A stretch of DNA of 64,000 nt from Meconema thalassinum (GCA_946902985.2 OX336388.2:231118467-231182466); one strand, 5' to 3'; shown: positions 43,550-54,539, numbered from the stretch's first letter. Numbers and translations are program-made. The notes: a model not told the origin generated them from the sequence alone.

Positions 43550-43800
43550 ACCTCAGGGGCTCACATCTAGTGGGACGTGGGTTGGCGACCACGGGACCCC
43601 AGCTGAGTCCGGAATTGCTTCAACTTACTTGTGCTGGGCTCCTCTCCGTCTTCTTTCCTGTCGACCTCCCATACTCAACTCTTGTTCTTTTCCGACCCCG
43701 ACGGTATTAGGGTATCCGAGGCCTAGGGAGTCTCTTCCTTTCCCGCCTTAATTGGCCCTTGTCTCATCTTTCCTGATCCCTCATTCTTCTAAGGATCAGC
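43550..43800 (+). repeat. Dispersed C/T-rich repeat, copy 2
   Basis: Same repeat as 1795-2225 (reverse) and 52385-53240. It holds 'caacttacttgtgctgg', the empty-site version of the mariner target at 52436. Confidence 0.8.
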
Positions 43801-43854
43801 CTTCATTATCTGTTCATTATAGTTCCTTTCCTCTTTAAGATTCCTGCCCTGTGT

Positions 43855-44845
43855 CTCTAAATTGCATTTTGTGAGTTTTTATTTAAATCTCAACCATATT
43901 TTGTAAGCATTTTCAATCTACATTGCTATTTGTAAGTATTTTCGATCTAAACTCCATTTTGTAGGTATTTTCAATGTAAATTGCATTTTGTAAGTACAGT
44001 ATTTTGAATCGCTGGCTTTTACATATTGTGAGTATTTTGAATCTGCCATACATTTTGTAAGAATTTTCAATTTCAATCGTATTTTGTAAGTATTTTCAAT
44101 TTCAATTGCACTTTGTGCGTAATTTGAATCTGAACCGGCCTTTCTCAATCTAACTTGCATTGTGTATTTTCAATTTCACTTGCATTTTGTAAGTATTTTG
44201 AACCTCAATATTGCATTTTGTACGTATTTTCAATTTCAATTACATTTTGTGAGGATTTTGAATTTGAATTGCATTTTGTTGAGTATTTTGAACCTAAACT
44301 ACATTTTGTTCGTATCTCTCAATGAAAATTTCTCTTGTGAGTATTTTCCTTTTAAATTACCTTTTGTTAGTATACCCACTCTACATTTTGTGAGTCATTT
44401 GAATCTGAGTTCCATTTTGTAAGTATTTTCATCCGCTTTTTGCAAGCATATTCAATCTAAATTGCATTTTGTTTGGTGGGCATTTTGCAAGTATTTTGAT
44501 TCTCAATTGCATTTTGTGGGTATCTTGAATCTAAATTACATTTTGTAAGCATTTTCAATTTCAATTGCATTTTGTAAGCATTTTGAATTTCAATTGCACT
44601 TTGTGATTTTTTTGGATCTTAAATGGGAGTTTTTCAATCTGAATTGCATTGTGTATTTTCAATTTCAATTACCTTTTGTAAGTATTTTGAATATAAATTG
44701 CATTTTGTAAGTATTTCGACTCTACATTGCATTTTGTACGTATTTTGAACCTAAGCTACATTTTGTGCACATCTTTCTATCTATTCCTTTTGTGAGTATT
44801 TTCGTTTTAAATTCCCGCTATCCATTTTGTATTGTTTAATCTGTG
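43855..44845 (+). repeat. Degenerate 30-bp minisatellite
   Basis: About 1 kb of imperfect units of the type 'attgcattttgtaagtatttt' plus 'gaatctcaa' (30 bp, some 29-36). Some 30 copies, each with substitutions or small indels, no higher-order pattern noted. Confidence 0.9.
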
Positions 44846-44861
44846 TTAAGAAGGGAAGATG

Positions 44862-44902
44862 ACCTCGTAGTTCCGCCCCTTAAAACAACAATAACAACAA
44901 CG
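44862..44902 (+). repeat. Shared retroposon 3' tail
   Basis: GATGACCTCGTAGTTCCGCCCCTTAAAACAACAATAACAA in overlapping view; it directly follows the 30-bp array, suggesting the array belongs to a retroposon ending here. Confidence 0.6.
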
Positions 44903-45059
44903 TGAGTTGTATGGAAAGCAGAACATAGCATAGACGATACAAATCACACGGTATTAGACGTGTCTATACCAGCTATAACAATGTATCCATCTATTGATGG
45001 AATCAATGCCTCCTATGCATGCATGTATGTATCCTTGGCTTTGTGTAGTGGGCTGTGCC

Positions 45060-45084
45060 TCTCTCTCTCTCTCTCTCTCTCTCA
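45060..45084 (+). repeat. (CT)n tract ending in CAG
   Basis: CT repeat followed by CAG and an open frame GAVLAAIKGTDFVVIGSGS. It looks like a 3' splice site, discussed in the findings. Confidence 0.6.
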
Positions 45085-45616
45085 GGGGGCCGTGCTTGCA
45101 GCTATTAAGGGAACAGACTTCGTTGTCATCGGCAGCGGCTCGACCAATAAATCAAAGCACCCCCTTCTCCTCCCTCTCTAATGGCTTAATTGAATTCCGA
45201 TTAGGCAAAGATGGTGAAGCGACGTAGCAAGCAAGCAAGCCCTGAGGAAGATATACTCGCTGCTAATACAATTCCCAAGGAGAAGAGAGAGGAAGCAACC
45301 GAATGGTGGTGACCTGAGTTATGGTCGCCACAAGATTCTATAATGAACACACTGCCTTAATTAACACAACACCCATAAAGTAGTTGAGAACCGCAGCCTG
45401 TAATACGTTATACATCGGAATATTAACGATACATATGTGTTGTACTGTGCGCTGCTACCAATTCCAATAAAGAGGCCATTGGTATTGTCTTGTAGCGCAA
45501 CCTCTACATCAAGTCGTTAATTCGAAAATTTCTTAGTCCCTATTACGGGTATGCTTTTGGGCTGGTAGCGTCATCAAATTACCGACGCCATGGTAACCGG
45601 TGTTCACCTATGCATA

Positions 45617-46486
45617 AGGTGCGTCCAAAAAGTAACGAGCCGGAGGCTGGAATGCGCAAACCGGTGACGACATCGGCTAATCGTGGCGTGTGTAACGAGG
45701 TGTGGTTCCGACCAGAGCGTGGAAGGTCACAGCCCGTCATTAGAGGGCACGCGTGCACGTCACGTGGCGATACAAAGCGAGCAGCAGCATGCATCAATCG
45801 TCCAACGCTGCCAGTCGCATTGGAAACAGTGACATGGAGGCGTCAACCGAAGTGCAAAGAGGTGTTGTTCGGTTTCTGACAGCGGAAGGAGTAGGGGCAA
45901 CGGACATTCATCGCCGAATGTCACAAATGTACGGCGAACACTGCATGTTCATTGCAAGGGTCAAGGCGTGGCACAAGCGCTTCAAGGAAGGACGGGTGTC
46001 GTTAGCCGACGATGCCCGGTCTGGGGCACCCCCCCCCCCCCCCTGCATTACGGATGGCAACGTCCAGCTGGTTGATTCACTCATTACCGAGGACCGCCGA
46101 GTGACAGTGAACGCCATAGTCGCCGTGGTCACTCCACGACAATGCACGACCTCATACTGTCAACACAGTCGCGGCACACCTGCAGAAATTCAAATGGGAG
46201 GTTCTCTGCCACCTTCCATGCAGTCCAGATCTCTATCCCTGTGATTACGCCATGTTTGGTCCCCTGAAAAGGGCTCTGTGGTGCCAACGATTCACCTCGG
46301 ACGCAGACGTCCAACCGTACGTGCGGAACTGGTTCACATCGCAGCCCAGGGAATTTTATGAGACAGCCATTCACCACCTCGTGTCACAGTGGGACAAGTG
46401 CCTCAACAGCCAGGGCCAATACTTCTAACATACAGGTACTGGTTTCTGTACTTAAGCCTCCGGCTCGTTACTTTTTGAACGCACCT
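45617..46486 (+). mobile_element. Mariner family M derivative, copy 2
   Basis: 870 bp, terminal inverted repeats of about 30 bp (AGGTGCGT(C/T)CAAAAAG, TAACGAGCCGGAGGC) and TA on each side. Holds the two ends of a mariner-type transposase gene with its centre deleted. Confidence 0.9.
45834..46428 (+). pseudogene. Mariner-type transposase, internally deleted
   Basis: N-terminal MEASTEVQRGVVRFLTAEGV, ATDIHRRMSQMYGEHCM, VKAWHKRFKEGRVSLADDAR and SGAP (HTH_48-type DNA-binding domain), a linker 'ITDGNVQLVDSLITEDRRVT', then a frameshifted C-terminus with FKWEVLCHLPCSPDLYPCDY, a Phe-Gly-Pro-Leu-Lys block and a tail to NSQGQYF and stop. The CSPDLxPCDY motif is the third catalytic Asp region; the first two Asp of the DD34D triad are in the deleted part. 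A C13 homopolymer at 46030-46042 has probably expanded. Confidence 0.88.
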
Positions 46487-46614
46487 TATACACTGGGTAA
46501 GTAGCGTCGTCTAAACGTTTCTATAAGAATGTAAGCTCAAGTCCAGGCAGGGGAGCGCTTGACGCACCGGTACCTGGCGCATCCGCGGTCGACCGCGACT
46601 ATGTTATTTCAGAC

Positions 46615-48135
46615 TAGCCTATTACCCACCACATACGGCTCCCTACAGTTGTGTACACAGGATGGCGGGTTGAAACTGACATTAGTTTGGATATTTTATT
46701 TACAAAGATGAATTCACTGTGGAATATAGAAACAAAGACAATGGTTTACAAATCATATAATATCACATATCATCTTCATCATCATGCCGTTCAAACTGTT
46801 CAAGATATACCTTTATTCTAACACTGTCTGGCATGGGTGCATTCTTCATGGCATAATAGTGAAAATCTAACACAAAATGTGAATAACAAAACACAAGAAA
46901 ATCATTGTGCGCACCTTATAAAAGGAAAATTGGTACAATCAATTCCAGCATATTTCTTTATCAGTCAAATCATAAAAATTAGTTTATGAGACAGTATAAA
47001 ATTGTGGTATATTGTCAGTAATGGAATAACCACCAGTTTTCCAAGCATATTTCAGCATTGGTACGAAACAATCAGGTAATCGGTTATGTGCTAGCATATG
47101 ACTAGTTATAAAGAAAAGTCTGTTGTTGGGTTTTAATTTTGACTGGCCGTGTAAATTCCTTACTTGGCAATTGTTTTCCATTCGACGGACTAAACATTTT
47201 AGTTGTCGGAAGAGTCCAAGATCACACGGCAGACAAAGATGTGTAGTTCCTTTCGGTATGCATTCAATTTGTTCATGTTTGTTCGTCAGAGATTCAAGCT
47301 GTGGATTTTTGCCCTGGCCACTGAATGAATCTAGGAGAAGAAGATCCCGTTCGTCGTCCTATAATTGCGGATGGAAAATGTCTTGGAACCAGCCACGTGC
47401 AGTACATGCCCTTTCCCCTTTTTCCCGGAAGATGAACAATCAATGACGACATATTTAAAGACATCCTTGTAGGCGTTGATACTTTCTTGTACCCTAGGTC
47501 CAAACTTTCCATTAATTTCTTTGAAAACGATCGAGAACAAATGTTCCATTTCTCCGGCTTTAGAAATGTGATATTGCACTGTGTGGGTGTGCGTAAAACT
47601 ATTTCGGCAAACAAGCGTACCAAGAACGTCTTTCACACCACGAAAATCATAACTTCTATATGTTGCCATTTCGCACTCGAATCGGGTTTGGTCCGAATTC
47701 CAGATATTGGCATCCGGGATCTCTTTCTCTTCTTGCAGTTCAATAATGAATTTAACAAACATTTTAGCTTTTTCATATCGTACTTCTTCGTCTGTTTTAA
47801 ACGTTTTACCGACGAGTTTAATTACTTTACGGGACCGAATTTTCAAACGCCTTTTAAGGTTTGTCAAGTAGGAGTCGCAAAACAACTCTCTTCCATAATT
47901 GCATCAAACGTTGTCATTATTTGCTCTTTATCAGAAAGCTCTGTAGCTTCCTGAACACCGTAGGCTTTAATAAGAGCTACAATAATGTTGCAAGCGGTCA
48001 TTACAACTCAAAGACTCGAATGCGATGCCTGTATGTGGAATAGCCATCAGTCGTGGAGAACTTGACCGTATAGAAAACTACTCGCAGTCCCATATACATA
48101 ACCACTGTAGGCAACCGTAACCTCTGTGGTGGGTG
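46615..48135 (-). mobile_element. pogo-like DDE element (degenerate)
   Basis: Encloses the transposase pseudogene. CCTATTACCCACCACATACG...CCTACAGTTG near 46618-46656 resembles in reverse CACTGTAGG...GTGGTGGGTGATAGTGG at 48100-48142, a possible degraded terminal inverted repeat. Exact ends are uncertain. Confidence 0.45.
46984..48020 (-). pseudogene. pogo-superfamily-like DDE transposase pseudogene
   Basis: Minus-strand pieces in order: NIIVALIKAYGVQEATELSD (about 47990), a frameshift, KRRLKIRSRKVIKLVG, IWNSDQTRFECEMATYRS (first catalytic Asp), FKEINGKFGPRVQ, a frameshift near 47340, LLLDSFSGQGKNPQ (second Asp), IPKGTTHLCLPCDLGLFRQL (third Asp) and a tail ending QFYTVS. The spacing fits a DDE_1-type transposase distantly related to pogo/Tigger; the 'SDQ' in place of the usual 'DE' suggests a separate branch. 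At least two frameshifts inactivate it. The N-terminal DNA-binding domain is not recognisable. Confidence 0.75.
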
Positions 48136-48873
48136 ATAGTGGAAAACCGAACGAGGATAGAGGGAAGGCGAGGCAAGTCAGCCGCTGGCGGTGCGCGCTG
48201 ACTTGTGTCGGCATGTACTGTATTCAGAGCGCGCACCGCCAACTAGGGGCTCCAAAATGCCCCCTTAAAAAGGACCAGCGAAAAATTAGTCCTCCACTAC
48301 CTCTTTCAGCTTAAAAAGACGTTCACGATTATGTAAAAATAAAGCCGAAATTCGTGGTCCGACTTCGTACCGTTCCCTCGTAAGTTGAAATCTTGCTGTA
48401 CGATGTAGGGAGGATATAATAAATTAATTAGAAAGAAGTGAACATTTTCGCCGTTGGATAGCCTTGAAGCCGGGATCTTCAAAACAACAAGTAGGCGCGA
48501 TACCGCTCGCACACTTTTCCAACAGACTCTAGCTTTTTGTTGCGGTTGTTATTGGCGCGTATGGTTAAATATCCAACCATGACGAATAGAAGGACCTAGT
48601 GTGAGGACTCCGCCATTTTAGCACGGTAGTTTCTGGTCCCGCCGCTACAAGCACTGTAAGCGATTATGTCCAACACGTGCTGTGTTTCCGTCGAGCCGGG
48701 TCGTAAAAAGTGCGCGAGAAGTTACTGTGTGAGATATTTGTGTGAATTAAATTGAATTTTCTTTGCTTTCAGTTCTTAAATTCAGTTCATTGTGTCTTGT
48801 GTACATCAGCGTTTTGTGTTTTGTGTACTTCAAACATATTTCTTATGTGGCTTGGTTCATTTAATAGTTCAAC

Positions 48874-50745
48874 ATGCCTTATTGTATTGTACCTGGCTGT
48901 AAGTCAGGGTATGGTCGAGTAGTTGACGATATAAGATTTTTTTTTCACCACCGAAGGATACAAATCAATTTGAAAAATGGGCCAGAGCTATTCCACGAAA
49001 GGATACGAAGTTAACGCGTAGTAGTAGAATTTGTCAAATTCATTTCTCTGCTGATTTGATAGTAAAATCAGATAATTTTATAGTGAATGGTGAAGAAGTG
49101 GAAATCTCTCGTGTGTGGTGGAAGTTACGTCCTGGAGCAGTGCCTCATTTTCCCCCTAATTTACCGAAGTAGTAAGAATAAGTCCCGTAAAGCTCCCAAC
49201 AGGAAAAAGAATCTCGACACCACCAGAAAAAGAAGATTGAAGATGGGAGTGGAGCAACGAATGAGGCATTAAAAGGTCAGTCCAATGTTGATAAGAATTT
49301 GGGTCATTCTAGTGTACTTACTGATGCTGAAAAGACTATAATATTGCTCAAAAGGCGCCTAAAGAATGCTAACCGTAATTTAATTCGCGTTAGATCCCGC
49401 CTCAACTCAGCAAAATCGAGAATTAATTTGCTGGAGAAGCAGGTTCGAATTTCATAGGCATTTAATTACAAAGATAACGATTACAGTGGCGGATCCAGGC
49501 CTTGCGATGCCCTGGGCGATATGATAAGGTGGGGCCCACAACAATAGAAAAAAATTATCGAGTAAAATGGAAAATAGTTTGGTAATAATAATAATAATAA
49601 TAATAAAATAAAGAATAGTTACAATATTTTGAATACACTACAGTACATTATTTTAATAATATGAAAGAAACCTTTAAGTCCCCTTGAATAAGATTATGTA
49701 AACAATGAAATATTAAAATATTACTTTGCGACTATTTTCCCGGCTGAAGACTTGTATTATTTCACTGAAATCTTAACTTGCTAAACGGTCTCGAGAGGTC
49801 ATAGCTGCACTGAAGAAAGGAAGATGAATTATAAATTAGTTTGAAAAGTATACTTAATTAATTAATTAATTAAATGTAGAAAAATCCCTGGCGCGGGGCC
49901 CCTAGGACCGCGGAGCCCTGGGCGGTCGCCCTCCTCGCCCTCCCCTGGATCCGCCCCTGATAACGAACACCTTAGCAAGAAATGCCAGGAAAAATCTCCC
50001 AATGGAATGAGGTACAGCAATGAATTCATTTTAGAGTGTTCATTGTTAAGAATAAAATCACCGAAAGGATCCCGTCATTGTCGGCGACATAATCTCTTGC
50101 CTGTGCCTTCAGAAAGTCACTTGAGAAAACTTTGTAAAGGACTTAAGTGCCCTTATGGAGTTAATACGCATCGTATAAATGCTATTTAAGACTATTTTAA
50201 GGAAGAAAAGAATGATAATTCACGTTACGGTGTTGTATTTTTCGAAGAAGAGAAGCTAAGAGAAGAAATCGAGTTAAATAGCTTTTCTGATAAAGGAGAT
50301 GGATTAGTTGATTTAGGTGGACACACACCTGACCTCCAGAAGAACGTACTTGCAAATCACGCTCTAGTGTTCAAGTTCGTACCTTTCGTGCATAATTGGG
50401 TGCAGCCAGTTGTTGTTTATGCAAGCAAAACTGCTACTCCAGGGGTTTTTCTCGCAAAAATTCTAATATAGTCTAGGTGATTTTGCAGTTAGAAGAGGCT
50501 GGGGCGAGGGTGGCTGGCTTTACTTGTGATGGTAGTCAATCAAATACAAAGGCCAGGAATTCGTTAGGAGTCAGTGGCAAGACAAGCTCTCTACAATCTC
50601 ACATCCTTAATCCTGCAGATGTTACGAGAAAGATATGGGCTTTCTCCGACTGTATACTCCAGGAATCTGTGCGTTCCGTAACATGCAATGAAGACCGTAG
50701 TTCTTATTTCCGTGAATTATATTTTCCATTGTGCCCTGCCGTGCT
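48874..50745 (+). pseudogene. P-element-like THAP transposase pseudogene
   Basis: Starts MPYCIVPGCKSGYGRVVDDI, a THAP zinc-finger (C-x4-C), shifts frame at the T run near 48939-48947, then SPPKDTNQFEKWARAIPRK, ICQIHF (the C-x2-H) and AVPHFPPNL. A coiled coil (LLKRRLKNANRNLIRVRSRL) follows. After a MITE insertion the frame goes on: MRYSNEFILECSLLRIKSPK, LPVPSESHLRKL, 'VFFEEEKLREEIELN', 'HALVFKFVPF', then ILQLEEAGARVAGFTCDGSQ and DVTRKIWAFSDC. This order is that of THAP9/P-element transposases. Several stops and frameshifts; the C-terminal third is missing. Confidence 0.88.
49481..49958. mobile_element. hAT-like MITE inserted in the THAP pseudogene
   Basis: 478 bp with inverted ends CAGTGGCGGATCCAGG and CAGGGGCGGATCCAGG, flanked by the perfect 8-bp repeat GATAACGA (49473-49480 and 49959-49966). 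Interior has an AAT-type microsatellite at 49583-49604 and no coding potential. 8-bp duplications and CAGTGGCGG ends fit hAT-type MITEs; the reading frame flanking it is restored when it is removed, which supports insertion. Confidence 0.85.
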
Positions 50746-50759
50746 ATTTTAATTGTAAC

Positions 50760-51680
50760 CGCTAATTACTTTTTAAAAGAGTATTAGTTACAAAGTAATT
50801 CGTTTCCCTTAGCACCATCCCTAAGACCAGCTGACCCCGGCAGTGTGGAACTTGCCCACTCTAGCGCTGCCTGGCGAGGCGCGCTTGAACTTCAGGAGTC
50901 TCCTCACTTTCTCCTTCTATTCGTCATGATCCAACTATTAAAGTTAGAATTAGAATGCATTCATTCTGTAGCTGGCATGTTTTCAAATGTACTTAAAGCA
51001 AGTTTCACGACCGCTTTGCGTGAATAATGCGAATCAACCGTAAATTTCATCTTACGTTAGTCGGAACAATCTGTAAAAAAAAAAGGGGGGGGGGGAATCT
51101 ACCTATTTTGGCACAGCACAATAACATAGCTCACGTTCTTGTTGATCCATGTTTAGGGTCTAGGGACACATTGGTCATCAGCTCCCTTCTTAAAAAGAAT
51201 TAAGATGACTGCTTTACCGCCACTTTCAAGGCCACTTATACTGTTCCGACAATTTTCATTTTTCTGCATGTTAAATTTGAAAAATGTAAATGTCATTTAA
51301 TGTTGGGAATAGTTCATACGAAGACACCAGGTGTAAATTATTTCATTAACAGTACATTATGCAACAAGTCTATAATGACAATAATTGAGACACGAGTATG
51401 TTTTTAAAACGAGCGTAAGCGAGTTTTATAATTTCCATACGAGCGTCTTAATTACCATTATAGGAGAGTTGCATACGACTGTTTATGTTCGACGATATTA
51501 TATGTTTTAACATAAATATTCATAAATATCTGTTGAGATTCAGTCACTCGAATTTTGTGATCGGAGTGCAGCGCTGGGTAGGATACCTCTGTTTTCCAAG
51601 CTCTCTGACCGACCGACGCATGCGCTCTGTGTGCTTGGCAGTTTATTTACGCGAACATATGAACGGTGCCTTTTGGGTAA
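50760..51680. other. Non-coding; homopolymers and unassigned repeat
   Basis: Includes an A10G10-type run at 51075-51096 and a 'gcgtaagcgagttttataat' phrase that I associate with dispersed insect repeats. No coding motif. The P-element 3' end was not found. Confidence 0.4.
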
Positions 51681-51875
51681 TTTAAATAGACATGTTGGAT
51701 TTTGAGCGCATGCGTGAAGGTATCCTTACCTAATTGGTCACACAACGTTTCTTGAGCTCTGATTGGTGTGAGAAACTGTTTCATAATGAAAAATAGTGTT
51801 ATAATGAGCCTCATTATGATACAGTTTTCTGACAGATAATGTTTACATTTCGCCATCGTCGAACATAAAATACGT
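51680..51875 (+). repeat. Dispersed repeat shared with 38225-38415
   Basis: Second copy of the repeat with 'acatgttggattttgagcgc', 'gatacagttttctgac' and 'ccatcgtcgaacataaa'. Confidence 0.75.
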
Positions 51876-52384
51876 ACGACTACAACAAAAAGGGAGCGAC
51901 ACACTATAGGTCAAAATCACCCAGCTCCAGTCCTCGTGTTATATTTTTTCACGTTAGTCCTCAAGGGTTAAATAGAATCGTCATGGTTATTAACACAGTA
52001 CTTTAAGTTCCATGTGGGTGAAAACAGCGTTCACCTGACGCAGGAACAAAGCAAACCCCTATGAATTTGTGGTGTTAGTAGATATCGAGTGTAGGGAGGA
52101 TCACAGCCGATATTATTAGAGTAAAGCCCTGTAGAGGGTGGAGAGGAACTGATGACGTTCAGGGAGGGTGATTGAGACAATATCGCCGGCCGATCTCATC
52201 TCATCTCATCAGTTCTCTGCACACGGAGACAAGCCATTTGTAACACGACCGGGCCCAGCCTACATCCTTGGGGAGTCCCCTCATTTCACTTAGGCTTACT
52301 GTCTAGCAGGCTTTAATTTTCTTACTGTACTTGTTTCAGTCTTCCTTTGTACCAGATCCTTTTCCTTCTCTCAGTCTTCAGGGG

Positions 52385-53240
52385 TGCCCCAGGGGCTCAT
52401 AACTAGTGCTGAGTCCGGCATTGCTTCCAATTATAAGGTGCGTTCAGAAAGTAACGAGCCGTATGCTTAAGTACAGAAACCAGTACCTGTATTTTAGAAG
52501 TATTGGCCCTGGCTGTTGAGGCACTTGTCCCACTGTGACACGAGGTGGTGAATGGCTGTCTCAAAAAATTCCCTGGGCTGCGATGTGAACCAGTTCTGCA
52601 CGCACAGCTGGACGTCGGCGTCCGAGGTGAATCGCTGGCCCCGCAGAGCCCTTTTCAGGGGAAGCATGGCGTTATCACAGGGAGAGAGGTCTGGACTGTA
52701 TGGCCATCATCGGCTAACGACACCCGTCCTTCCCTGAAGCGCTTGTGCCACGCCTTGACCCTTGCAAGGGACATGCAGTGTTCGCCGTACACTTGTGACA
52801 TTCGGCGATGAATGTCCGTTGCCCCTACTCCTTCCGCTGTCAGAAACCGAACAACACCTCTTCGCTCTTCGGTTGACGCCTCCATGTCACTGTTTGCAAT
52901 GCGACTGGCAGCGTTGGACGATTGATGCATGCTGCTGCTCGCTTTGTATCGTCACGTGACGTGCACGCGTGTCCACATCTCGTTGCACACGCCACGATTG
53001 GCCGATGTAGTCACCGGTTTGCGCATTCCAGCCTCCGGCTCGTTACTTTTTGAACGCATCTTATACTTGTGCCGGTCTACTCTCCGTCATATTTCATCTC
53101 GAACTTCCATGGTCAACTCTTGTTCTCTTCCGATCCCGGCTACATTAGGGTAGCCGAAGCCTAAAGAGTCTATCAATTTCCCGCCTTAATTAGCCCTTAT
53201 CTCATCTTTCCTGATACCCTAACTCTTCGAGGTTTCAGAG
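52385..53240 (+). repeat. Dispersed C/T-rich repeat, copy 3, split by mariner
   Basis: Left part 52385-52435 and right part 53062-53240 match continuous sequence at 43550-43800 and 1980-2225 (reverse). The interruption is the mariner derivative. Confidence 0.85.
52436..53061 (-). mobile_element. Mariner family M derivative, copy 3
   Basis: 626 bp, ends AGGTGCGTTC and, on the other side, GAACGCATCT with TA at both borders (52434-52435, 53062-53063). The minus strand has the transposase N-terminus MEASTEERRGVVRFLTAEGV to VKAWHKRFREGRVSLADDG, then a deletion joins it to the C-terminal part (the region before 52660 encodes GALRGQRFTSDADV and QREFF in reverse). No catalytic Asp remains. Confidence 0.9.
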
Positions 53241-53284
53241 TTCTTCTTTTGTCCAGTCTTCTGCACAAAGCCAGAGTGTGTGTA

Positions 53285-53340
53285 GCCTGGATTTCATTTT
53301 TTCTTTCTTTCTTCCTTTCTTCTTCTTTGTTCGATTTTTG
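53285..53340 (+). repeat. CT-rich low-complexity DNA
   Basis: Short TTTC/TTCC run ahead of the main tract. Confidence 0.6.
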
Positions 53341-53631
53341 CGTACTTTGGACCACGGGAAACAATTGACTTGCTGATTAGTCCTTTTTTCTGCTCCCAGA
53401 AGCTCTACATCCTTTCACTGTGGATTCTCTTCCTTTCTTCCGTCCAGATGTTCTTGGCTCTTCTCCTTTGTTTTTCTTGGAACCCCTTGAATGCATCAAT
53501 CGTACCTCGAAACACCTCTCTATTCCAGATCTCATTTGGACTGACCCTAACTTCCTCCATATCCTTTCTTATTTCATCCACCCATTTTGTAATCGCTTTT
53601 ATCTTGGAGATGTAATTAAAGATTTCCTTTC

Positions 53632-53671
53632 TTCCTTACTTCCTTTCTTCCCTTCTTTCTTTCTTTCTTTT

Positions 53672-53703
<32 letters not shown>

Positions 53704-54342
53704 TCGTCCTTCCTTTCTTTCTTCCTTTCTTTCTTTCTTTCTTTCTTTCTTCCTTCCTTCCTTCCTTCCTTCCTTTCATTCTTCCTTTCTTCCTTCCTTT
53801 CATTCTTCCTTTCTTTCTTCCTTTCTTCCTTCCTTCCTTCCTTCCTTTCTTCCTTTCTTTCTTCCTTTCTTTCTTCCTTTCTTTCTTTCTTGCTTCCTTC
53901 CTTCCTTCCTTTCTTTCTTTCTTTCTTTCTTCCTTTCTTTCTTCCTTTCTTCCTTCCTTTCTTCCGTCCTTTCTTCCTTCCTTTCTTCCTTCCTTTCTTC
54001 CCCTCTTTCTTCCTTCCTTTCTTCCTTCCTTTCTTCCTTTCTTCCTTCCTTTCATTCTTCCTTTCTTCCTTTCTTCCTTCCTTTCTTCCTTTCTTTCTTC
54101 CTTCCTTTCTTTCTTCCTTTCTTCCTTTCTTTCTTCCTTTCTTTCTTCCTTCCTTCCTTTCATTCTTCCTTCCTTTCTTCCTTTTTTTCTTTCTTCCTTC
54201 CTTTCTTTCTTTCTTTCTTCCGTTTTTTCTGTCTTTCTTTCTTTCTTTCTTTCTCTCTCTCTCTTTCTTTCATTCTTTCTTTCTTCCATTCTTTTTTTCT
54301 TTCTTTTTCTCTATTTCTTTCATTCTTCATATTTTCTTTCTT
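53632..54342 (+). repeat. Long polypyrimidine (CTTT/CTTC)n tract
   Basis: About 700 bp almost purely of C and T on the plus strand. Long apparent reading frames on both strands (up to 300 codons) are artefacts of this composition. Confidence 0.95.
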
Positions 54343-54344
54343 TT

Positions 54345-54393
54345 AGGGGCTGATGACCTCGTTGTTCCTCCCCTTAAAATAACAATAACTTTA
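54345..54393 (+). repeat. Shared retroposon 3' tail within the CT tract
   Basis: GGGGCTGATGACCTCGTTG...CCTCCCCTTAAAATAACAATAAC lies inside an otherwise uniform CT/TTTC tract (continuing to about 54535). Confidence 0.65.
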
Positions 54394-54399
54394 TTTCTT

Positions 54400-54434
<35 letters not shown>

Positions 54435-54535
54435 TTCTGTCTTTTCTTTCTCTTTTCTTTCTTTTTTTCTTTGTTTGTTTGTTTGTTTGTTTATTTATTT
54501 ATTTTTTATTTATTTATTTATTTGTTTCTTTTCTT
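54394..54535 (+). repeat. CT/TTTC/TTTG/TTTA microsatellites
   Basis: (CT)n at 54404-54430, then TTTC-, TTTG- and TTTA-type runs. Confidence 0.85.
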
Positions 54536-54539
54536 CTTT

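Noticed and set aside
43855..44845. Open frame built from the 30-bp units (44162-44422)
   Set aside because: A 30-bp period keeps any frame open by chance; units contain many indels not divisible by three.
47487..47954. 155-codon plus-strand frame
   Set aside because: Antisense to the DDE transposase pseudogene, whose motifs are all on the minus strand.
53420..54346. A 308-codon plus-strand frame and a 217-codon minus-strand frame rich in Phe/Leu/Ser or Lys/Arg/Glu
   Set aside because: Produced entirely by the CTTT/CTTC tract, which lacks stop codons in several frames.
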